A stretch of DNA of 64,000 nucleotides from Pseudanabaena mucicola str. Chao 1806 (GCF_030323025.1 NZ_CP097329.1:2652001-2716000); one strand, 5' to 3'; positions 26,856 to 39,300 are shown, numbered from the stretch's first letter. Made by a program: numbers and translations. Notes: a model not told the origin generated them from the letters alone.

Positions 26856-29800
26856 ATGTCCGACTCTAAGCAAAGCCGCAAACTCAATCGTTTTTTTGCC
26901 GAATTTCTCGCCAAGATTAGAAAATGGTTAAATAAAATCGGTAGCCCAATTCGGATTAGTCGTCGCTTTATCCGCCTTTTACTCAATGGTAGTAGTGGCA
27001 AAAAACGCAAAGCGGGCGGTTTCATCTTACCAACTGTGACCATGGTGACTCTAGTTACCACTTTGCTGGTGGTATCGACAGTGGCGCGATCAACAGATCG
27101 CGCTCGCGAAGCATCAAACACTAGAGTCGAACAAGTTTATCGCAGCGCTAATACCGCCATTCTCGATCGCGCCAGAGCAAAAATTAGCGCCCTCCTCGAA
27201 GATCCCACACTCCCTGGCGGTACTCCACCTGAGTCTTCACTCTATCAGGCAATTACTCAGGACAAAGGTAACTACACCTTTGCCGATGAAGTGCGTCTGC
27301 AACTTGCCGACCCCGCAGCAAATGCATCTAGTACTGCGGTTGACTGGTTCCCATTGGGTACATCTCTCCTTTCTAACAATGATGTTGTCAGTACTGCTTG
27401 GAAATTTCCAGTTGACACCGATGCCAATGGCAAATTTGACTCCTTCGCTATTTACAGCATTCTCTTCCGTTCCACACCACGCAATTTAGCCACTAACCTC
27501 AATACTCGAGCAGTAAGCCCGATCGAAGTTCGTACACCGCCAATGGATAATGGGGTTGTAAGTGGTGCTTGTGTAAATGCTGCTAGTACTGGTGCTAGTA
27601 CGACAGAGGGTTGGGTAACGACATCGGATAACATTCTCAAAAAGAGTTTCTTTGTATATGCACTGACTGTTCCTATTACCACACCACTTAATGATCCTAG
27701 TAGCCCTTTAACTACCGCCGAACAAACTAGTGGTAACTTTGAAGTCTATAGTGGTAATCCCTCTTTTAGCGCTCTGGAATTACAACAAGACCGTGGGCGA
27801 ACGCCACAAAACAATAATGCGGTCTGGTTTGAAGGTGACTTAGAACTCTCACGTCCTGCTGCCTTTGATTTAAATGGTAGAATCTACACCTCTGGAAACT
27901 TGATGCTAGGATCTGGTGGCGCACCAATTAGGCTATTTCAGGTTAGTAGCCCCAACTCCTGCTATTACAAAGAAGACAATAGTAAAATCCTAGTAGCTGG
28001 TAACGTCGTTGAAGGTGATGCTCTAGCAGTTGACGGCTCCCTCAGTGATAGTGCTGCTAATGGCAATAATGCCACGGTAGCAGTACACTTGTTCCGAGGA
28101 GTGGGGGTAGATCCTGCTAATGGTTTCGGTCCGAGTACAGTTATTGGTGGTCCTGGTTCGAATACTGGAGATGGCATCGGACAATTCAAATTAATTAATA
28201 ACACAACGCAGAGTCTTGCGGATAATGACTCGAATCGTGGGCGTGATGTTGCTTTTAATGACTTTGCTTTTAATGTCCGTGTAAATGCTCTAGTTAATCT
28301 GGCTGATGCGACCTTTTCTGCAACCAATGATGTTGTTAATCCTACTCCACCCATCACAGACCAAAGTGTTCTAACTAACGATCCTCGCTCTGTCAAGTTA
28401 GATATTGTTTCTCGTATTAAGGACGAAGGTTTAACTACGCAGGCTGACTTTAGGGCGGCGCGACTAAAAGCTCTGGATGCCTATTTCAGACTAAGGCTTC
28501 GTAAAGTTCCTTTTCGAGAAGTGCCATATGGAGCTGACAATACTGTGATTTATGGCTTAATCACACCAGCTATTACTGACATTGCAACACCCAGTGGTAA
28601 TGAATGGCAGCCTCCACTGGAATGGATGATTCCGGCTTATTCCAATACCACTCCGATTACCTCTGGATCAACAGCAGATATTCTAGCTGGTAAGGCTTTA
28701 CGTCAAGGCACTTCTGGTACAGTGCCAACCACTCTTCCAACCGCTGTCAACAAAATTGGAGACTTGACCTTAAATACGGCTGCATCAATTGCTGCTCTTC
28801 CAGCTACCAAGCCCGAAGATCAGAAGGTAACCTTTGAGCAGTTCTTAGGCGATCGCGTTTTAGTGGGGAATAACCTACCAGCCCTATGGCTCAAAAATGA
28901 AGTTACTACCAATCGCTACGTTTCAAACACCGAGCCTTACAATCTCTCGACTGACAGTTCCATCTTTTGGAATGGAACTGAAACTGCGGCAGCTATTCCC
29001 AACTCTGCTCGCTATCGTTTTACTCAAGCTAGTTCACTTAAGTCTTTGGGGGTATCAGATCGTGGTGGTTTCTGGGAACTCAATGCTGCTGATGACCCTG
29101 GGGTTGATGCTAATGGTGGATCTACTCCTACCGCAGTGCCAGTTAGTGGTGGACTGAGAGTAGTTACTAGTGCTGGCGTATACAGCCGCATACCAACTCA
29201 AACATTTTTGCCTGCGCCACCTGCTCTTCTCGATAATCCTATTACTTCTAATGACACCACTTCCTCTTCACCTGAACCCGACGAGCGTTATAGGTTGAAC
29301 GAGGCGAATTTCACTGTGGTTTGGAGTGATGCGATGCCCATGACTGGTTCCGTAAATTGGGATGGAACCGCTTATCGTCCTTGGAATTGGACAGCAGGTC
29401 GCTGGGCAAATAGTACAGATCCAACAACTGTAACTATTGATAGCATCGGTACTACTGCCCCTAACCCTGATAATCGTAAAGGTGACTTGCAGATGCGCGC
29501 ATCTGCTGTCTATCACTACAAAACCTCGACCTATGCCCCATCGACCCCCACTACCTATCAAACACCGATCGCCTGCGTCAGCAGCTACTACGACCCGACT
29601 AACTCTGTAACTGCCCAAGATGCGAGTACTTCTGGCGGGCGATCGAATAATGGATATACCTACACAGTGGGTACTACTGCTGCTGGCATCACTAGTGGAA
29701 TTACGTTTAATAGTTCCACTGGATTATTTACAGTAGCTACTGGTGGCGATGATCCTGCTTCATCTACGGCTTCTTTACAAGCAAAATTGTCCTATCAAGC

Positions 29801-32800
29801 TAACTTGATGTTCCCCAATGGTCGATTAGTCAATGAGCCTCTGCGGAATGCCTTAATTAAAGTTGCGGCAAGCCAGACACTGTCATTGCAAGACCAGTCG
29901 GCTTTGGATTCGACTCTTTGCTCCTTACAGATCCTTGACGGAACGCTCACAAGGAATCCAGCTAATTTCCCAAATTTTGCAGTTAAGGAATCTGCATTCT
30001 TAGATGGTCGTGAAGTCAAGGCTCTCAATCAAGATGAGTCATTGACAACGGCTACCCAGCGAAAAGATCTCTATGATCTTCAAATAGAACAGCGCGAACC
30101 GCTTGAAATTCGTGTCACCGATCTGGATATGAATATCTTGAGAGGGCAACAACCGATAACAAGTCCTATTAACGGTGGTCCTAATGGTTTAGCCACTGAT
30201 TATTTACTTCCCTATAGCGGTGTTGTCTATGCAACTCGTGATGACGCATTGCAGGATCTGAGCTATTTCTCTGGTAGTCCCACCAAGATGAGTGACAGAA
30301 AATCACTTAGTTCCACAGATTTTGTCCTTGATCCAACACGTCGCCCCAATGGAATTCGTCTGATTAATGGTCAGCGTCTCTGGCGTGGTACTGGAGGCAC
30401 ACAACCAAGTTACACCGCAGCAACACGGGGTGAGAAGGGCTTGATTTTAGTCTCTAATGATCCTGTGTATGTCAAGGGAGACTTTAATCTGCACACGCAA
30501 GAGGAATTCACAACAGCACTGACAACGAACTGGAGTAACTTCTATACTCGGACTGCTGCTAATTTAAACCCCGACTTTGCTTATCGTCCAGGACAGGCTC
30601 TAGCACCTAATGGCGATGAGTGGCGACCTGCAACGGTGATTGCTGATGGTATTACGGTACAGTCTGGTAGTTTTCAAGAGGGATTCCGAAGCCAAGGTGA
30701 CTATGACCTTCGTAATAACCGCAATACATCAACTATTGTTAATTGGGCAAATCGGAGTTTTACGACTAAATTAACCAGTCAAACCGTTGGTTTGGGTAGT
30801 AGTGCTTTGGCGGAGCGTCAAGATCTCCCTGTGATCAAGCGCCTCAGCATGGGCTTTTTGAATAATAACTTTGTCACTAGTTCCAAATGGTTGCGTGATG
30901 CAGCAGTAGCAGACGTAGGAACAGGTACTACGGGTACATTCCCTAATTTTACCAACAATGGCACTGTAACCACAGCTTCTAATGTGGTTGAAAATCTCTG
31001 GCCAGGGCTAGTTAATACACTACCATCTAGTATTACTACTCACAGTTATCTATCTAACGGTGTTACTCCCGTACAACGTCGTGTGATCTTTGGGGAATAT
31101 GGCATGGAGATATGCCGTAAGGTTCCTGCGTCGGAATGTACTTTTAGTGATTGGGTTAAGGATAGAGCTGGTACGACGGCTCTGCCTAGTCGCGCTGGCA
31201 CTGCGGTGACACCAACGACTGCACCTCGCTATATTGATCCTGCGGATGAGCGTTTCCCTCGTCGTCTCTCCTTCTTGCGCTATGACGACATCTATAAGGA
31301 TGGCAACAAAGCGCTAATCATGGCATCAAGTCCTTGTCCTACCCTAGCTAACTGGTGGCCGATGCCTATTGGAGTGGTCAATGGTAATACCGCAGCAACT
31401 GCGACTGCAAATGCTGGTTTTACCTATCCACAGGTAATGGGTGATCGTACTACGCCATTTAATGCATCTTCTGCTAACTCTACTTCCTATGGTAATGTTG
31501 GCTGCCCTGCGGCACAACCTATAATCAGGTTTGATAATAATACTGATCTGTTACGCACTGAAGGTAGAAGACTTTATCGACTGCCTCAACATCCTGCGAA
31601 TAATGCGGCAGGAGATCCCTTGAGTGCTTCTCCACCTGTTGGTGGGAGTGTAGAGAGCACGGGTGATTTCCAGCATCCACCGCTCAGACTAGGTGATAAT
31701 ATTCCAACTGATTACCCCGCAGCTCCAACAGCCCTTTCAACTGCATCTGACTACGTGTATGGACCACCACCAGTGGGAGAAGTTAATAGATCGCCGATCG
31801 CCGCTAACGGTGATCTACCTGCACCTGTATTTGTTAGTACTCCTCCAGATTCGAATCCTGTTCTTACTACTACCTCCACACCACCGTCACCACCGTTATG
31901 GGAAGCTTCTCCTTATCGAAATGTTGTTCGGAGTATCCCCCCTGCAACTGGATTTGGGGGGCTGACCACTGACGATGTCTCTGGTAACAATACAATAACT
32001 CCTGCTACCGCTCCTCCCTTCAACTTAACCTTTAGTAACAACGCAGTTTATCGCCCTATTACATTTAGAGTCGATGTTGATAATCCCAACTCGGTTAATA
32101 ACATTGGGACTATCTCGCCTGCTAATCCCATAACTGTCGAAATTTCGACAGAAGATCCTTTACTTACCACCTTACCCTCAGCAGCAGCTACTACCACAGG
32201 TAAATCTCAACTTGCTAGACGAGGAAATTATCTTGGTACGGGCGCGACAGGCTTGCAGCCTCAAGTTAAAAACTCTTTTTCGTCCGCGCTTAACTTCACT
32301 CCTCCTTTTACACCTGTAAATAGAATTGGTGACGAAGAAACCCCACTTACTAGTCGCGGAGCAACCTCTGGCGTAGACTATCTCTCGACGATTTATCGAT
32401 GGAATGGGACAACATGGGTTCCTGCTGACTACAAAGCCACCCCTTCTGTTGCAGGTGCTACTCAGGTTCTCAAGTTCCCTGATACCACAAATCCTCAATG
32501 CTCGACGATCACTACTGCTACAACTCAGTGCTGGCAATGGGTAACAGTTTTAGTAGTGCGTGACAACGCTAATGAAGAAGAAGAAAGGTTCCGTGTGAAG
32601 CTTGCAAATCCAAATACTCCGGGTACAGGCGCAATCCTAAGAACTACAACTCCTAACACAGCTACAAATAGTACCTGGGATTATCGCTGGGTTAGAATTG
32701 AGAATGATGATGAACCTGGAGCAGGTGGTGGGTTTGGTACACCAACACCAATACCAACACCTGGACCAACACGAACACCAACACCATCAACACCAACACC

Positions 32801-35540
32801 ATCAACACCTGGACCATCACGAACACCAACTGGAACAGGAACACCTGGACCATCACCATCACCATCACCATCACCATCACCATCACCATCACCATCACCA
32901 TCACCATCACCATCACCATCACCATCACCATCAGCAACACCATCGCCAACGCCAACGCCAGATTTTAGTGGAGGTTTTCTCTTTCCCAGAAAGTTCTTTT
33001 TTAGTAACTCAGGCGTACCATTTTCGGCTATCTTGCCGCGTAAACCTGTGTCAAGCACATTAGCTGCAGCCTATCCCGCAGCACCAGTGCCTTCACCAAC
33101 GCCTGCGGTCGGAAATTATCCATTCCCTACCTACACTGCCAATAACTATTCCTTTGCTGCAAACGTCAATGGTAATAGTGTTTGGGGTGAGGATTTGAAT
33201 AACAACAATACGTTGGATGCAGGTGAAGATACTAATAGTAACGGTGTTTTAGATCGTGATGTATTTCCTTCAATAGCTCCTGATGGAACTCCTGTAATCG
33301 ATTCGACATCTCTGACTCAAAATGGTCAGATTCCGATGCTGCCTGGTATGTCTAAGGTTGCACCTCAAGCGGTTGCGCGATCGCTCTGGTATAGAACAGC
33401 ATCTTCAGGTGGTACTGGAACTCTTGCAAATAATTCTCCAACTGGAGATAGCAGCACTGTCCGATATAGCCTCTTAAACAATGGCGGTACTTCTACTTAC
33501 CTAAATTTATTTATCTACAACACTAGCTATGACTCAACCGTAGCCGATCCCACAGCATCGGGTACATTCAATCCTAATCAGCCAGCGCCATTAATCTTGC
33601 CTGCAACGGTTTGTATTGACACAACCACTGGTTTAGTTGACAAAACCTGTGCTAGCACGCCAACATACCTCAGCCTCAATGCACCAGTCAACAATGTATT
33701 CCCCAATAACAGTGTTGAGAATCAACCTGCATCTTCATTTACCGTGTGCGGTGTCACGGGTAGGTCTAGAAGATATCAAGCCTATGAGCAACGTGGAGCT
33801 AGTGTAGGGGCTGACTTTACGGGTAATACTTGTCCAACTAATCGGGGTAATCCGCGTCAGGCGATCGTTACTTTTGCATCTGGTTTAAGTGCAACCAACT
33901 TCACTACTGGTACTGCTGTATCTCTAAGTGGTACTGCTCCTAATTTCACAGTGAATGCAGCTAGTAGCACTAAAGTCAATGTCCTAGATTTGACGGCAGC
34001 CAATTTCACGTCCTTCCTACGTGAGGATAGTAATGGCAACGGTATTCTTGATCCAGGAGAAGATCTTAACGGTAATGGCATTTTGGATAGAGTTGCTACT
34101 CTAACCTTAAATGCCAATGGTAATCCCGATCCTACGTTCTTGCTGCGAGCGCCCGACTCCGATGTCACCATTGATGGTTTGTATGTCAGGTTGAATGGTG
34201 TTGATCCCAATAAAGTCTTTTGGCTATTCCCCAGAACTGGTCCAACAGCTCTGACGATTGGGCGATCGGCTGCAACTATTGCAACTATCGGTCAAAACAA
34301 TAATCCAACTGTATTAGTTGGTAACTTCATCGGTACAATGCCTGCTACTGGTGGTACAAAGGCTAACTCCACAGGGCTAAACATCGGACCTACCTATGGT
34401 GGTAAGGGAGTTTCGATTAGAAGTGCAAGATTCCTTGGTTTTAGAGCAGTTACAATCGCTACAGCACAGTCCGCAACAGAGTTAGCCGCAGCACCTGCTT
34501 CGCCCCCAGGTCCCGCAGCGATCGGTGTTGACGGTTCTGCCTTGGTCACCGCAATGACTACGGTCGATCAGCCAATGGTTGTTCCTGTTACTCAACTTCA
34601 CTCTCCAATTACGCAAACGGTTGCATCGGCTACCGATGGAGTCACTATGCCGCAACCTAATATCGCCACTGAAAGAACTATAAAAGGTATCAACGGGATA
34701 CCTTTAACGAGTGGGACTATTGATGGAACTGGTCAATGGATGCAACGAGCCAGTGCTGCTACGGTTAATATTTACTTTGTGGCAGGTAACACACCTTCAC
34801 GCTCCTATGTGCAATACACCCCCAGCATAACTGCGGTAAATCAAAACACAATCTATACAGGTGAGTCAGGTGGAGGTTTAAATAACTTTGTCAGGTTCCT
34901 GGAGAACTGGAGAGGACAAAACTTAAATATTTCAGGTGGATTTATTCAAAATACTCGCAGTGTATTTGCCACTGCACCATTCTCTCCTAATTCTCCTTTT
35001 ACGACTCTGTCCACTACTGGATGTACTTCTTCCTTAACCTATGCAACTCGTAATACCTGCTTTGATGCCAGCAGTGATATTCAGACTTGGTTTTTGAATC
35101 CTTCAAGTACTACAACAGTTGCTCATTCTCTTAGCAACTTTACAAAGTATTACCAATCCACGATACCCCAAGCAATTCCCTTCTACGCGCCACCAAATAG
35201 AAAATGGGGATTTGATGTGGGCTTGCTAGTTCAACAGCCTGACTTGTTTGCACAACGCTTCTCGCAAGCATTGCCTAATTTCAATGAGTTCTTTAGAGAA
35301 GCACCTACAACAGATCCTTGGGTACAAACGATGCTTTGTGCCTTGCAGCCTGCACCAGCATCGCTTAGCACAAGTAATCCTACAATTGTTACCGATCCTA
35401 ATGCAATTAACTCAGGCTTTGAGCAACGGGTAGGTACTAAGCCTCCCAACTACACAGCCTATGCTTTAGGTAAGAATGAAAGAGCGTCTGCGGGTTGCCC
35501 AGCGACAGCTCCAGCCTTGACTTATAATCCTGCTAGTTAG
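26856..35540 (+). CDS. hpsA: Hormogonium polysaccharide biosynthesis protein HpsA, very large
   Basis: HpsA proteins are needed for hormogonium polysaccharide and gliding in Nostoc and occur beside pseudopilin genes, as here. I chose ATG at 26856 ([11 protein letters not shown], 2894 residues) over the TTG five codons upstream. A basic leader precedes the pilin-like hydrophobic segment [19 protein letters not shown] (about 53-72) and the family stretch [20 protein letters not shown]. Further on lie a Calx-beta-like region (about 1728-1951), a Pro-Ser repeat (about 1985-2025), two acidic calcium-loop-like motifs ([14 protein letters not shown] near 2113, [14 protein letters not shown] near 2390) and a long secreted-type tail. 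It looks about twice the usual family length. The product is probably anchored at, or exported across, the inner membrane. Confidence 0.85.
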   Translation: MSDSKQSRKLNRFFAEFLAKIRKWLNKIGSPIRISRRFIRLLLNGSSGKKRKAGGFILPTVTMVTLVTTLLVVSTVARSTDRAREASNTRVEQVYRSANTAILDRARAKISALLEDPTLPGGTPPESSLYQAITQDKGNYTFADEVRLQLADPAANASSTAVDWFPLGTSLLSNNDVVSTAWKFPVDTDANGKFDSFAIYSILFRSTPRNLATNLNTRAVSPIEVRTPPMDNGVVSGACVNAASTGASTTEGWVTTSDNILKKSFFVYALTVPITTPLNDPSSPLTTAEQTSGNFEVYSGNPSFSALELQQDRGRTPQNNNAVWFEGDLELSRPAAFDLNGRIYTSGNLMLGSGGAPIRLFQVSSPNSCYYKEDNSKILVAGNVVEGDALAVDGSLSDSAANGNNATVAVHLFRGVGVDPANGFGPSTVIGGPGSNTGDGIGQFKLINNTTQSLADNDSNRGRDVAFNDFAFNVRVNALVNLADATFSATNDVVNPTPPITDQSVLTNDPRSVKLDIVSRIKDEGLTTQADFRAARLKALDAYFRLRLRKVPFREVPYGADNTVIYGLITPAITDIATPSGNEWQPPLEWMIPAYSNTTPITSGSTADILAGKALRQGTSGTVPTTLPTAVNKIGDLTLNTAASIAALPATKPEDQKVTFEQFLGDRVLVGNNLPALWLKNEVTTNRYVSNTEPYNLSTDSSIFWNGTETAAAIPNSARYRFTQASSLKSLGVSDRGGFWELNAADDPGVDANGGSTPTAVPVSGGLRVVTSAGVYSRIPTQTFLPAPPALLDNPITSNDTTSSSPEPDERYRLNEANFTVVWSDAMPMTGSVNWDGTAYRPWNWTAGRWANSTDPTTVTIDSIGTTAPNPDNRKGDLQMRASAVYHYKTSTYAPSTPTTYQTPIACVSSYYDPTNSVTAQDASTSGGRSNNGYTYTVGTTAAGITSGITFNSSTGLFTVATGGDDPASSTASLQAKLSYQANLMFPNGRLVNEPLRNALIKVAASQTLSLQDQSALDSTLCSLQILDGTLTRNPANFPNFAVKESAFLDGREVKALNQDESLTTATQRKDLYDLQIEQREPLEIRVTDLDMNILRGQQPITSPINGGPNGLATDYLLPYSGVVYATRDDALQDLSYFSGSPTKMSDRKSLSSTDFVLDPTRRPNGIRLINGQRLWRGTGGTQPSYTAATRGEKGLILVSNDPVYVKGDFNLHTQEEFTTALTTNWSNFYTRTAANLNPDFAYRPGQALAPNGDEWRPATVIADGITVQSGSFQEGFRSQGDYDLRNNRNTSTIVNWANRSFTTKLTSQTVGLGSSALAERQDLPVIKRLSMGFLNNNFVTSSKWLRDAAVADVGTGTTGTFPNFTNNGTVTTASNVVENLWPGLVNTLPSSITTHSYLSNGVTPVQRRVIFGEYGMEICRKVPASECTFSDWVKDRAGTTALPSRAGTAVTPTTAPRYIDPADERFPRRLSFLRYDDIYKDGNKALIMASSPCPTLANWWPMPIGVVNGNTAATATANAGFTYPQVMGDRTTPFNASSANSTSYGNVGCPAAQPIIRFDNNTDLLRTEGRRLYRLPQHPANNAAGDPLSASPPVGGSVESTGDFQHPPLRLGDNIPTDYPAAPTALSTASDYVYGPPPVGEVNRSPIAANGDLPAPVFVSTPPDSNPVLTTTSTPPSPPLWEASPYRNVVRSIPPATGFGGLTTDDVSGNNTITPATAPPFNLTFSNNAVYRPITFRVDVDNPNSVNNIGTISPANPITVEISTEDPLLTTLPSAAATTTGKSQLARRGNYLGTGATGLQPQVKNSFSSALNFTPPFTPVNRIGDEETPLTSRGATSGVDYLSTIYRWNGTTWVPADYKATPSVAGATQVLKFPDTTNPQCSTITTATTQCWQWVTVLVVRDNANEEEERFRVKLANPNTPGTGAILRTTTPNTATNSTWDYRWVRIENDDEPGAGGGFGTPTPIPTPGPTRTPTPSTPTPSTPGPSRTPTGTGTPGPSPSPSPSPSPSPSPSPSPSPSPSPSPSATPSPTPTPDFSGGFLFPRKFFFSNSGVPFSAILPRKPVSSTLAAAYPAAPVPSPTPAVGNYPFPTYTANNYSFAANVNGNSVWGEDLNNNNTLDAGEDTNSNGVLDRDVFPSIAPDGTPVIDSTSLTQNGQIPMLPGMSKVAPQAVARSLWYRTASSGGTGTLANNSPTGDSSTVRYSLLNNGGTSTYLNLFIYNTSYDSTVADPTASGTFNPNQPAPLILPATVCIDTTTGLVDKTCASTPTYLSLNAPVNNVFPNNSVENQPASSFTVCGVTGRSRRYQAYEQRGASVGADFTGNTCPTNRGNPRQAIVTFASGLSATNFTTGTAVSLSGTAPNFTVNAASSTKVNVLDLTAANFTSFLREDSNGNGILDPGEDLNGNGILDRVATLTLNANGNPDPTFLLRAPDSDVTIDGLYVRLNGVDPNKVFWLFPRTGPTALTIGRSAATIATIGQNNNPTVLVGNFIGTMPATGGTKANSTGLNIGPTYGGKGVSIRSARFLGFRAVTIATAQSATELAAAPASPPGPAAIGVDGSALVTAMTTVDQPMVVPVTQLHSPITQTVASATDGVTMPQPNIATERTIKGINGIPLTSGTIDGTGQWMQRASAATVNIYFVAGNTPSRSYVQYTPSITAVNQNTIYTGESGGGLNNFVRFLENWRGQNLNISGGFIQNTRSVFATAPFSPNSPFTTLSTTGCTSSLTYATRNTCFDASSDIQTWFLNPSSTTTVAHSLSNFTKYYQSTIPQAIPFYAPPNRKWGFDVGLLVQQPDLFAQRFSQALPNFNEFFREAPTTDPWVQTMLCALQPAPASLSTSNPTIVTDPNAINSGFEQRVGTKPPNYTAYALGKNERASAGCPATAPALTYNPAS
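32851..32932 (+). repeat. Hexanucleotide CCATCA tandem repeat inside hpsA
   Basis: About 14 near-perfect copies of CCATCA encode a (Pro-Ser)n run. It is flanked by related CCAACA/ACACCA units encoding Thr-Pro repeats (about 32735-32850). Changes in copy number keep the frame, so the linker between the Calx-beta-like region and the C-terminal half could vary in length among cells. The long His and Met runs in other frames are shadows of this repeat. Confidence 0.9.
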
Positions 35541-35588
35541 TATTAATTGTTAAAGATGCTACTTTTATATAGTGTTTTTCAATCAAGT

Positions 35589-35639
35589 GAAGTATAGGTT
35601 TGTTTCACCGCCTTTGGCGGTGAAACAAACCTGTACTTC
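35589..35639. terminator. Long stem-loop between hpsA and hpsB
   Basis: Arms of 24 bases (35589-35612 and 35616-35639) pair with one mismatch around the loop TTT. The inner stem is AGGTTTGTTTCACCGCC. It is 48 bp after the hpsA stop and could lower read-through into hpsB. The rest of 35541-35811 is non-coding and includes a short GCTGAGCGAAGTCGAAGC motif. Confidence 0.6.
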
Positions 35640-35811
35640 ACCAGACTGGTAACGAACTTGCTGTGGAAACCCTCGGTTAAGTTAGCTGAGCGAAGTCGAA
35701 GCTGTAACTTTATGCGAAATATTTATATTTGGGTAATATTGTATTAGCGCTAGAATCTAAGGCAAATTTGACAAACTAGTATTAGCTGCTCCTAATTTAA
35801 GGTGATCCACT

Positions 35812-36513
35812 ATGCGAAAAATAAATACTCGTTTATTCCTGATCAAGTATTTGCTGTCGAACCAATCAGGCTTTTCGCTACTAGAAGCACTGATGGCGGT
35901 AGTAGTTGTCAGCATTCTTATGACTGCAATTTTGCCGATGATTATTTTGTCAACAGCAACGCGGGTGCAATCACGGCGGGTTGACCTCGCAACTCAGGCA
36001 GCCCGTGGCTATGTTGATGGGGTACGTTCTGGAACAATCAACATTATTGATCCAACACCAGCTTTCCCAGCAACATTCATTAACGACAATGCTGTAGACT
36101 CAGCCCGCAATCAGTATTTTCAAAATGTAGCTGCACCAAGTAGTGTTAATATTGCGAGCTTGAATGGGATTCAGGGAATTAAGGTTGATACTAATGGCAA
36201 TGGCTTTAACGTGACAGATCCGCAAGACTTAGTAATTCAGCCGATGCGGACAGGTGGTACAGATTTGGCAACACAGGGTTTTTATATGCAGGTACGAGTA
36301 TATCGGGCTGATGCATTTACACAGGATGCTACAGGTAATTTGAATGGAATTCAAGCGGGGCTAACATTGCAAACAGGAAATGGCGATACTTGTCCAAATG
36401 GTCGCGGAATTGTTACTAGTACAGGTGGTGGCAAAAATTGTCCATTAGTAGTGATGAGGGTTGATATTAATCCATCGACAAGTACAATGAACCAGATTAA
36501 GAATCGTTTATAA
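35812..36513 (+). CDS. hpsB: Hormogonium polysaccharide secretion pseudopilin HpsB
   Basis: A prepilin-like protein of 233 residues. The processing site and helix read NQSGFSLLEALMAVVVVSIL (about 18-37) with the conserved Glu at mature position 5, so prepilin peptidase should cut after the Gly. A globular part follows, including a cysteine pair (DTCPNGRG and GGKNCPLV). By place after hpsA it is HpsB. I take ATG at 35812. It is followed by hpsC after 87 bp. Confidence 0.85.
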   Translation: MRKINTRLFLIKYLLSNQSGFSLLEALMAVVVVSILMTAILPMIILSTATRVQSRRVDLATQAARGYVDGVRSGTINIIDPTPAFPATFINDNAVDSARNQYFQNVAAPSSVNIASLNGIQGIKVDTNGNGFNVTDPQDLVIQPMRTGGTDLATQGFYMQVRVYRADAFTQDATGNLNGIQAGLTLQTGNGDTCPNGRGIVTSTGGGKNCPLVVMRVDINPSTSTMNQIKNRL

Positions 36514-36600
36514 ATGTGAATATTGTTTCTAAGTCTGTATATTTCTGTTCTTCTTAAATGTTGTTAATTATAACTTCTATCCTAATTCTCGTGCACTGCC

Positions 36601-37917
36601 ATGATATTCTCAATTCACAAGCTATTCAGGGCTAATCGTTCACATCGGAAATTCCAACGCGATCGCCTTGGACGATTGAAGTTTGAGTTAAAGATATTTT
36701 TAAAACGTTTGATAGGTAGGTTATTTGCATTCGGCGATCGCATGACTGCGAGGGTAAAAGGTTTTACTTTAATCGAACTGCTGATATCGATGCTAATAGC
36801 ATCGGTAATTATCAGTACTTTGCTCGCCTTTACGGTCAATATTATGGAAACCGATCGCAAAGAGCAAGCAAAAGTAGAATCGCAGTCGGACGTGCAAGCG
36901 GCTCTGAACTATATAGCCGATGATATGCAGGAAACAGTCTATATCTATAACGCTGACAGCTTAAATGCAAACAGTCCAAATGGTATCCAAGATCAACTTC
37001 CCGCTTTTGCTAATAGTAGACCTATTTTGGTTTTTTGGAAGCGAAAATATTATGCGCCTACGGATACCGTAAATGTGGGTGGGGGAAACACCAAAGCCGT
37101 AGGGTGTTTGGAGTATGGCACAACTACAACCAATGGAACATGCAACCCCAATGCACCAATCGGTTCTGGGAAGTATGCTTATTCACTTGTTGCATACTAT
37201 CTTATCTACGATAATGCTACTGGAGCAAATGCAACTTGGTCAAATGCCGCCAGATTAGGTCGATGGGAACTGAACGATGGTATTCGCGCATCTTGCCAAT
37301 TGAGTGATATTACTACCTGTGCTGAGCCAAGACCATATGATCGGATTGATGTTACACCACCAACAGCGATCCCATTTTCTAGTAAGGTCAACTATTGGTC
37401 TGTTCCCGATGCGGGGTTTGCTCCATTTGCATCTACTGGTGGTACGGTAGATGCACTTATGAATAAATGGACTAAGGCTCCAGCAGCATATGCTACTACT
37501 GCGCCAACGGTTTTGATCGACTTCCTTGATGACTCGCCTTACTCTGCTGATCAAGATGATGGAACTTTGGGCAATACCCCAGCAGGCAATCCAGTAGTTG
37601 ATATCCCAATCAGAGCGAATGTCGCAGGAGTTCCAGTAGGCTCTCCTTCAACTAATGCTGACTGTATGTCGAGTGATGTTGGCACTGGTGGTCCTTCTGC
37701 TTCGCAAAGAATTCCGAATTCTTTTGCTGGTATGCCTAGTAGTTTTTATGTATGCGTGAATTCAGCTCAAAACGTTGCAAGGATCTACTTAAGAGCAAAT
37801 ACTCTTGCGAGATTGAGACCTAACCAAGCTGAAACCCAAAGAAGAGTTTTTGATTCGACCTATTTGTCAACAGGTAATATTAGAGCTTTTGGTCGCGGTA
37901 AGGTTTTCGCTCAGTAG
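36601..37917 (+). CDS. hpsC: Hormogonium polysaccharide secretion pseudopilin HpsC
   Basis: Prepilin-like protein of 438 residues with a type III signal: VKGFTLIELLISMLIASVII, cleavage after Gly and Glu5 conserved. The leader is long (about 52 residues) if translation starts at 36601; an in-frame ATG at 36742 (MTARVKGFTL) would give a normal short leader, and I cannot exclude it. After the helix comes QSDVQAALNYIADDMQETVY, typical of PulJ/GspJ-like minor pilins, then a large Cys-containing globular domain. Third in the hps cluster. Confidence 0.84.
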   Translation: MIFSIHKLFRANRSHRKFQRDRLGRLKFELKIFLKRLIGRLFAFGDRMTARVKGFTLIELLISMLIASVIISTLLAFTVNIMETDRKEQAKVESQSDVQAALNYIADDMQETVYIYNADSLNANSPNGIQDQLPAFANSRPILVFWKRKYYAPTDTVNVGGGNTKAVGCLEYGTTTTNGTCNPNAPIGSGKYAYSLVAYYLIYDNATGANATWSNAARLGRWELNDGIRASCQLSDITTCAEPRPYDRIDVTPPTAIPFSSKVNYWSVPDAGFAPFASTGGTVDALMNKWTKAPAAYATTAPTVLIDFLDDSPYSADQDDGTLGNTPAGNPVVDIPIRANVAGVPVGSPSTNADCMSSDVGTGGPSASQRIPNSFAGMPSSFYVCVNSAQNVARIYLRANTLARLRPNQAETQRRVFDSTYLSTGNIRAFGRGKVFAQ

Positions 37918-37988
37918 TCTTGATGAAGTCTGAGTCACTGGTAAAATGACAGTCTTTGGGTCTTATAGCGTTTTCAGGAGGTATACAA

Positions 37989-38552
37989 ATGCTGTGGCTA
38001 TCTAAAAAGCGAAATAATCAAAAATTACTACTGTGGATATTATTGCAGGATCGCGATCGCGGTTTTACGTTGGTTGAACTTCTAGTCATAGTTGTGATTG
38101 TTGGTGTTTTATCCGCGATCGTTGCCCCAGGGTGGCTGGGTTTTGTGAATAATAATCGCCTCAGTGCCTCTCAAAGCCGTGTATTTAGCGCAATAAAAGA
38201 TGCTCAATCTATAGCGAAGCGAAGCGGTACTGCGGTTGATTTTACAATTGGCAATGATCCTACTAATGGGGCTTATGTAGTCACTAGTAGATCTCAAGCT
38301 CAATATCTAGAGCAAGGTGTACAGGTTCTATCTGTTACTAAAAATTCTCCACCACCTGCAGTTCCGTTGCCCTTAACTATTTCTTTTAATTCACAAGGTT
38401 TACCTACAGGCATCACTGGTAATTCCACATTCAATGATTTCCCTTTAACGATTACCCTAAATATTGCCAATACGCCTAATCGTAAGCGTTGTACGACAAT
38501 CACTACAATTTTAGGTTCTATGAAATCAGGCATAGATACTGATTGCCCTTAA
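37989..38552 (+). CDS. FimT/GspH-like pseudopilin of the hps cluster
   Basis: A 187-residue minor pilin-like protein. I chose ATG at 37989 because AGGAGG at 37976-37981 sits 7 bases before it; the longer frame uses a TTG with no ribosome site. The prepilin motif is RDRGFTLVELLVIVVIVGVL, followed by WLGFVNNNRLSASQSRVFSA, a FimT/GspH signature. A disulfide is possible between the two late cysteines (RKRCTT and DTDCP). It is about 40% alike by eye to the next gene, so the two arose by tandem duplication. In the Nostoc scheme it may be HpsD. Confidence 0.82.
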   Translation: MLWLSKKRNNQKLLLWILLQDRDRGFTLVELLVIVVIVGVLSAIVAPGWLGFVNNNRLSASQSRVFSAIKDAQSIAKRSGTAVDFTIGNDPTNGAYVVTSRSQAQYLEQGVQVLSVTKNSPPPAVPLPLTISFNSQGLPTGITGNSTFNDFPLTITLNIANTPNRKRCTTITTILGSMKSGIDTDCP

Positions 38553-38650
38553 TAAAAAATATTAGATAACCGTATTTTAAATGCAAATAGTCTGATAATT
38601 TGTTAAACTGATAATTATCCGATAATTGCACTTAAAAATCGCAAAATCTT

Positions 38651-39244
38651 ATGTTATGGGCTGTAAGAAAATATCGCCAAAGGAAACGCGATCGCTATAG
38701 TAAAAATCTTGGTTTTACACTGATTGAAATCTTAGTGGTTTTAACAATCATCGGTATCCTTGCCGCGATCGCTGCACCATCTTGGTTAGGTTTTGTCAGT
38801 AATCAAAGATTAAACACAGCCCAAAGCCGAGCCTATAGTGTGATGCGCTTAGCTCAGAGCAATGCTAAACGTAGCAACACTATGTGGCAAGCAACTTTTA
38901 GAAATACGCCCACTGTGTCTCAATATGCAGTGCATCCCACGCCTACGACAACTACCAATCAAGCATATTGGGATAATCTGCCTTGGCAAAATTTTGATGA
39001 TGGGGTGCGAATTGTTGATAACAACGAACCACAGCCACGGACAACCTTAACAAAACTGACGGCAATTCCTGAACCTGATGTATATCGTGTGCAGTTTACA
39101 TCTCAGGGTCATCCTAATGGACTTGGGGAATTAGGTCGCATTACCTTTGCTGCAAGAATTGGCGATCGCAAAAAATGTGTGATTATTTCGACATTACTCG
39201 GTTCATTACGCCAAGCGGAAAATACGGCTTGTAATCAAACTTAA
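38651..39244 (+). CDS. FimT/GspH-like pseudopilin, tandem paralogue
   Basis: A 197-residue prepilin-like protein. NLGFTLIEILVVLTIIGILAA is the signal and helix, and SWLGFVSNQRLNTAQSRAYS repeats the motif of the preceding protein. The C-terminal RKKCVIISTLLGSLRQAEN also matches RKRCTTITTILGSMKSGID there. It is the last gene of the hps run, ended by a strong stem-loop. Probably a minor pseudopilin of the polysaccharide export machine. Confidence 0.82.
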   Translation: MLWAVRKYRQRKRDRYSKNLGFTLIEILVVLTIIGILAAIAAPSWLGFVSNQRLNTAQSRAYSVMRLAQSNAKRSNTMWQATFRNTPTVSQYAVHPTPTTTTNQAYWDNLPWQNFDDGVRIVDNNEPQPRTTLTKLTAIPEPDVYRVQFTSQGHPNGLGELGRITFAARIGDRKKCVIISTLLGSLRQAENTACNQT

Positions 39245-39253
39245 CGTGAGTTT

Positions 39254-39300
39254 GATAATGTCATTTGTGCGGCGCAAAGCGCCGCACAAATGACATTATC
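39254..39300. terminator. Perfect 22-bp stem, 3-base loop, between convergent genes
   Basis: 39254-39275 is exactly complementary to 39279-39300 around AAA; the core is TTTGTGCGGCGC. It separates the last pilin gene from the convergent gene ending at 39296. That gene's stop codon lies inside the right arm, so the palindrome probably arrived later and trimmed the gene. Confidence 0.75.

Noticed and set aside
32681-33063. Open frames of poly-His, Met-Val and Asp-Gly repeats over hpsA
   Set aside because: They are other-frame readings of the CCATCA/ACACCA repeat inside hpsA; no ribosome site or homology.
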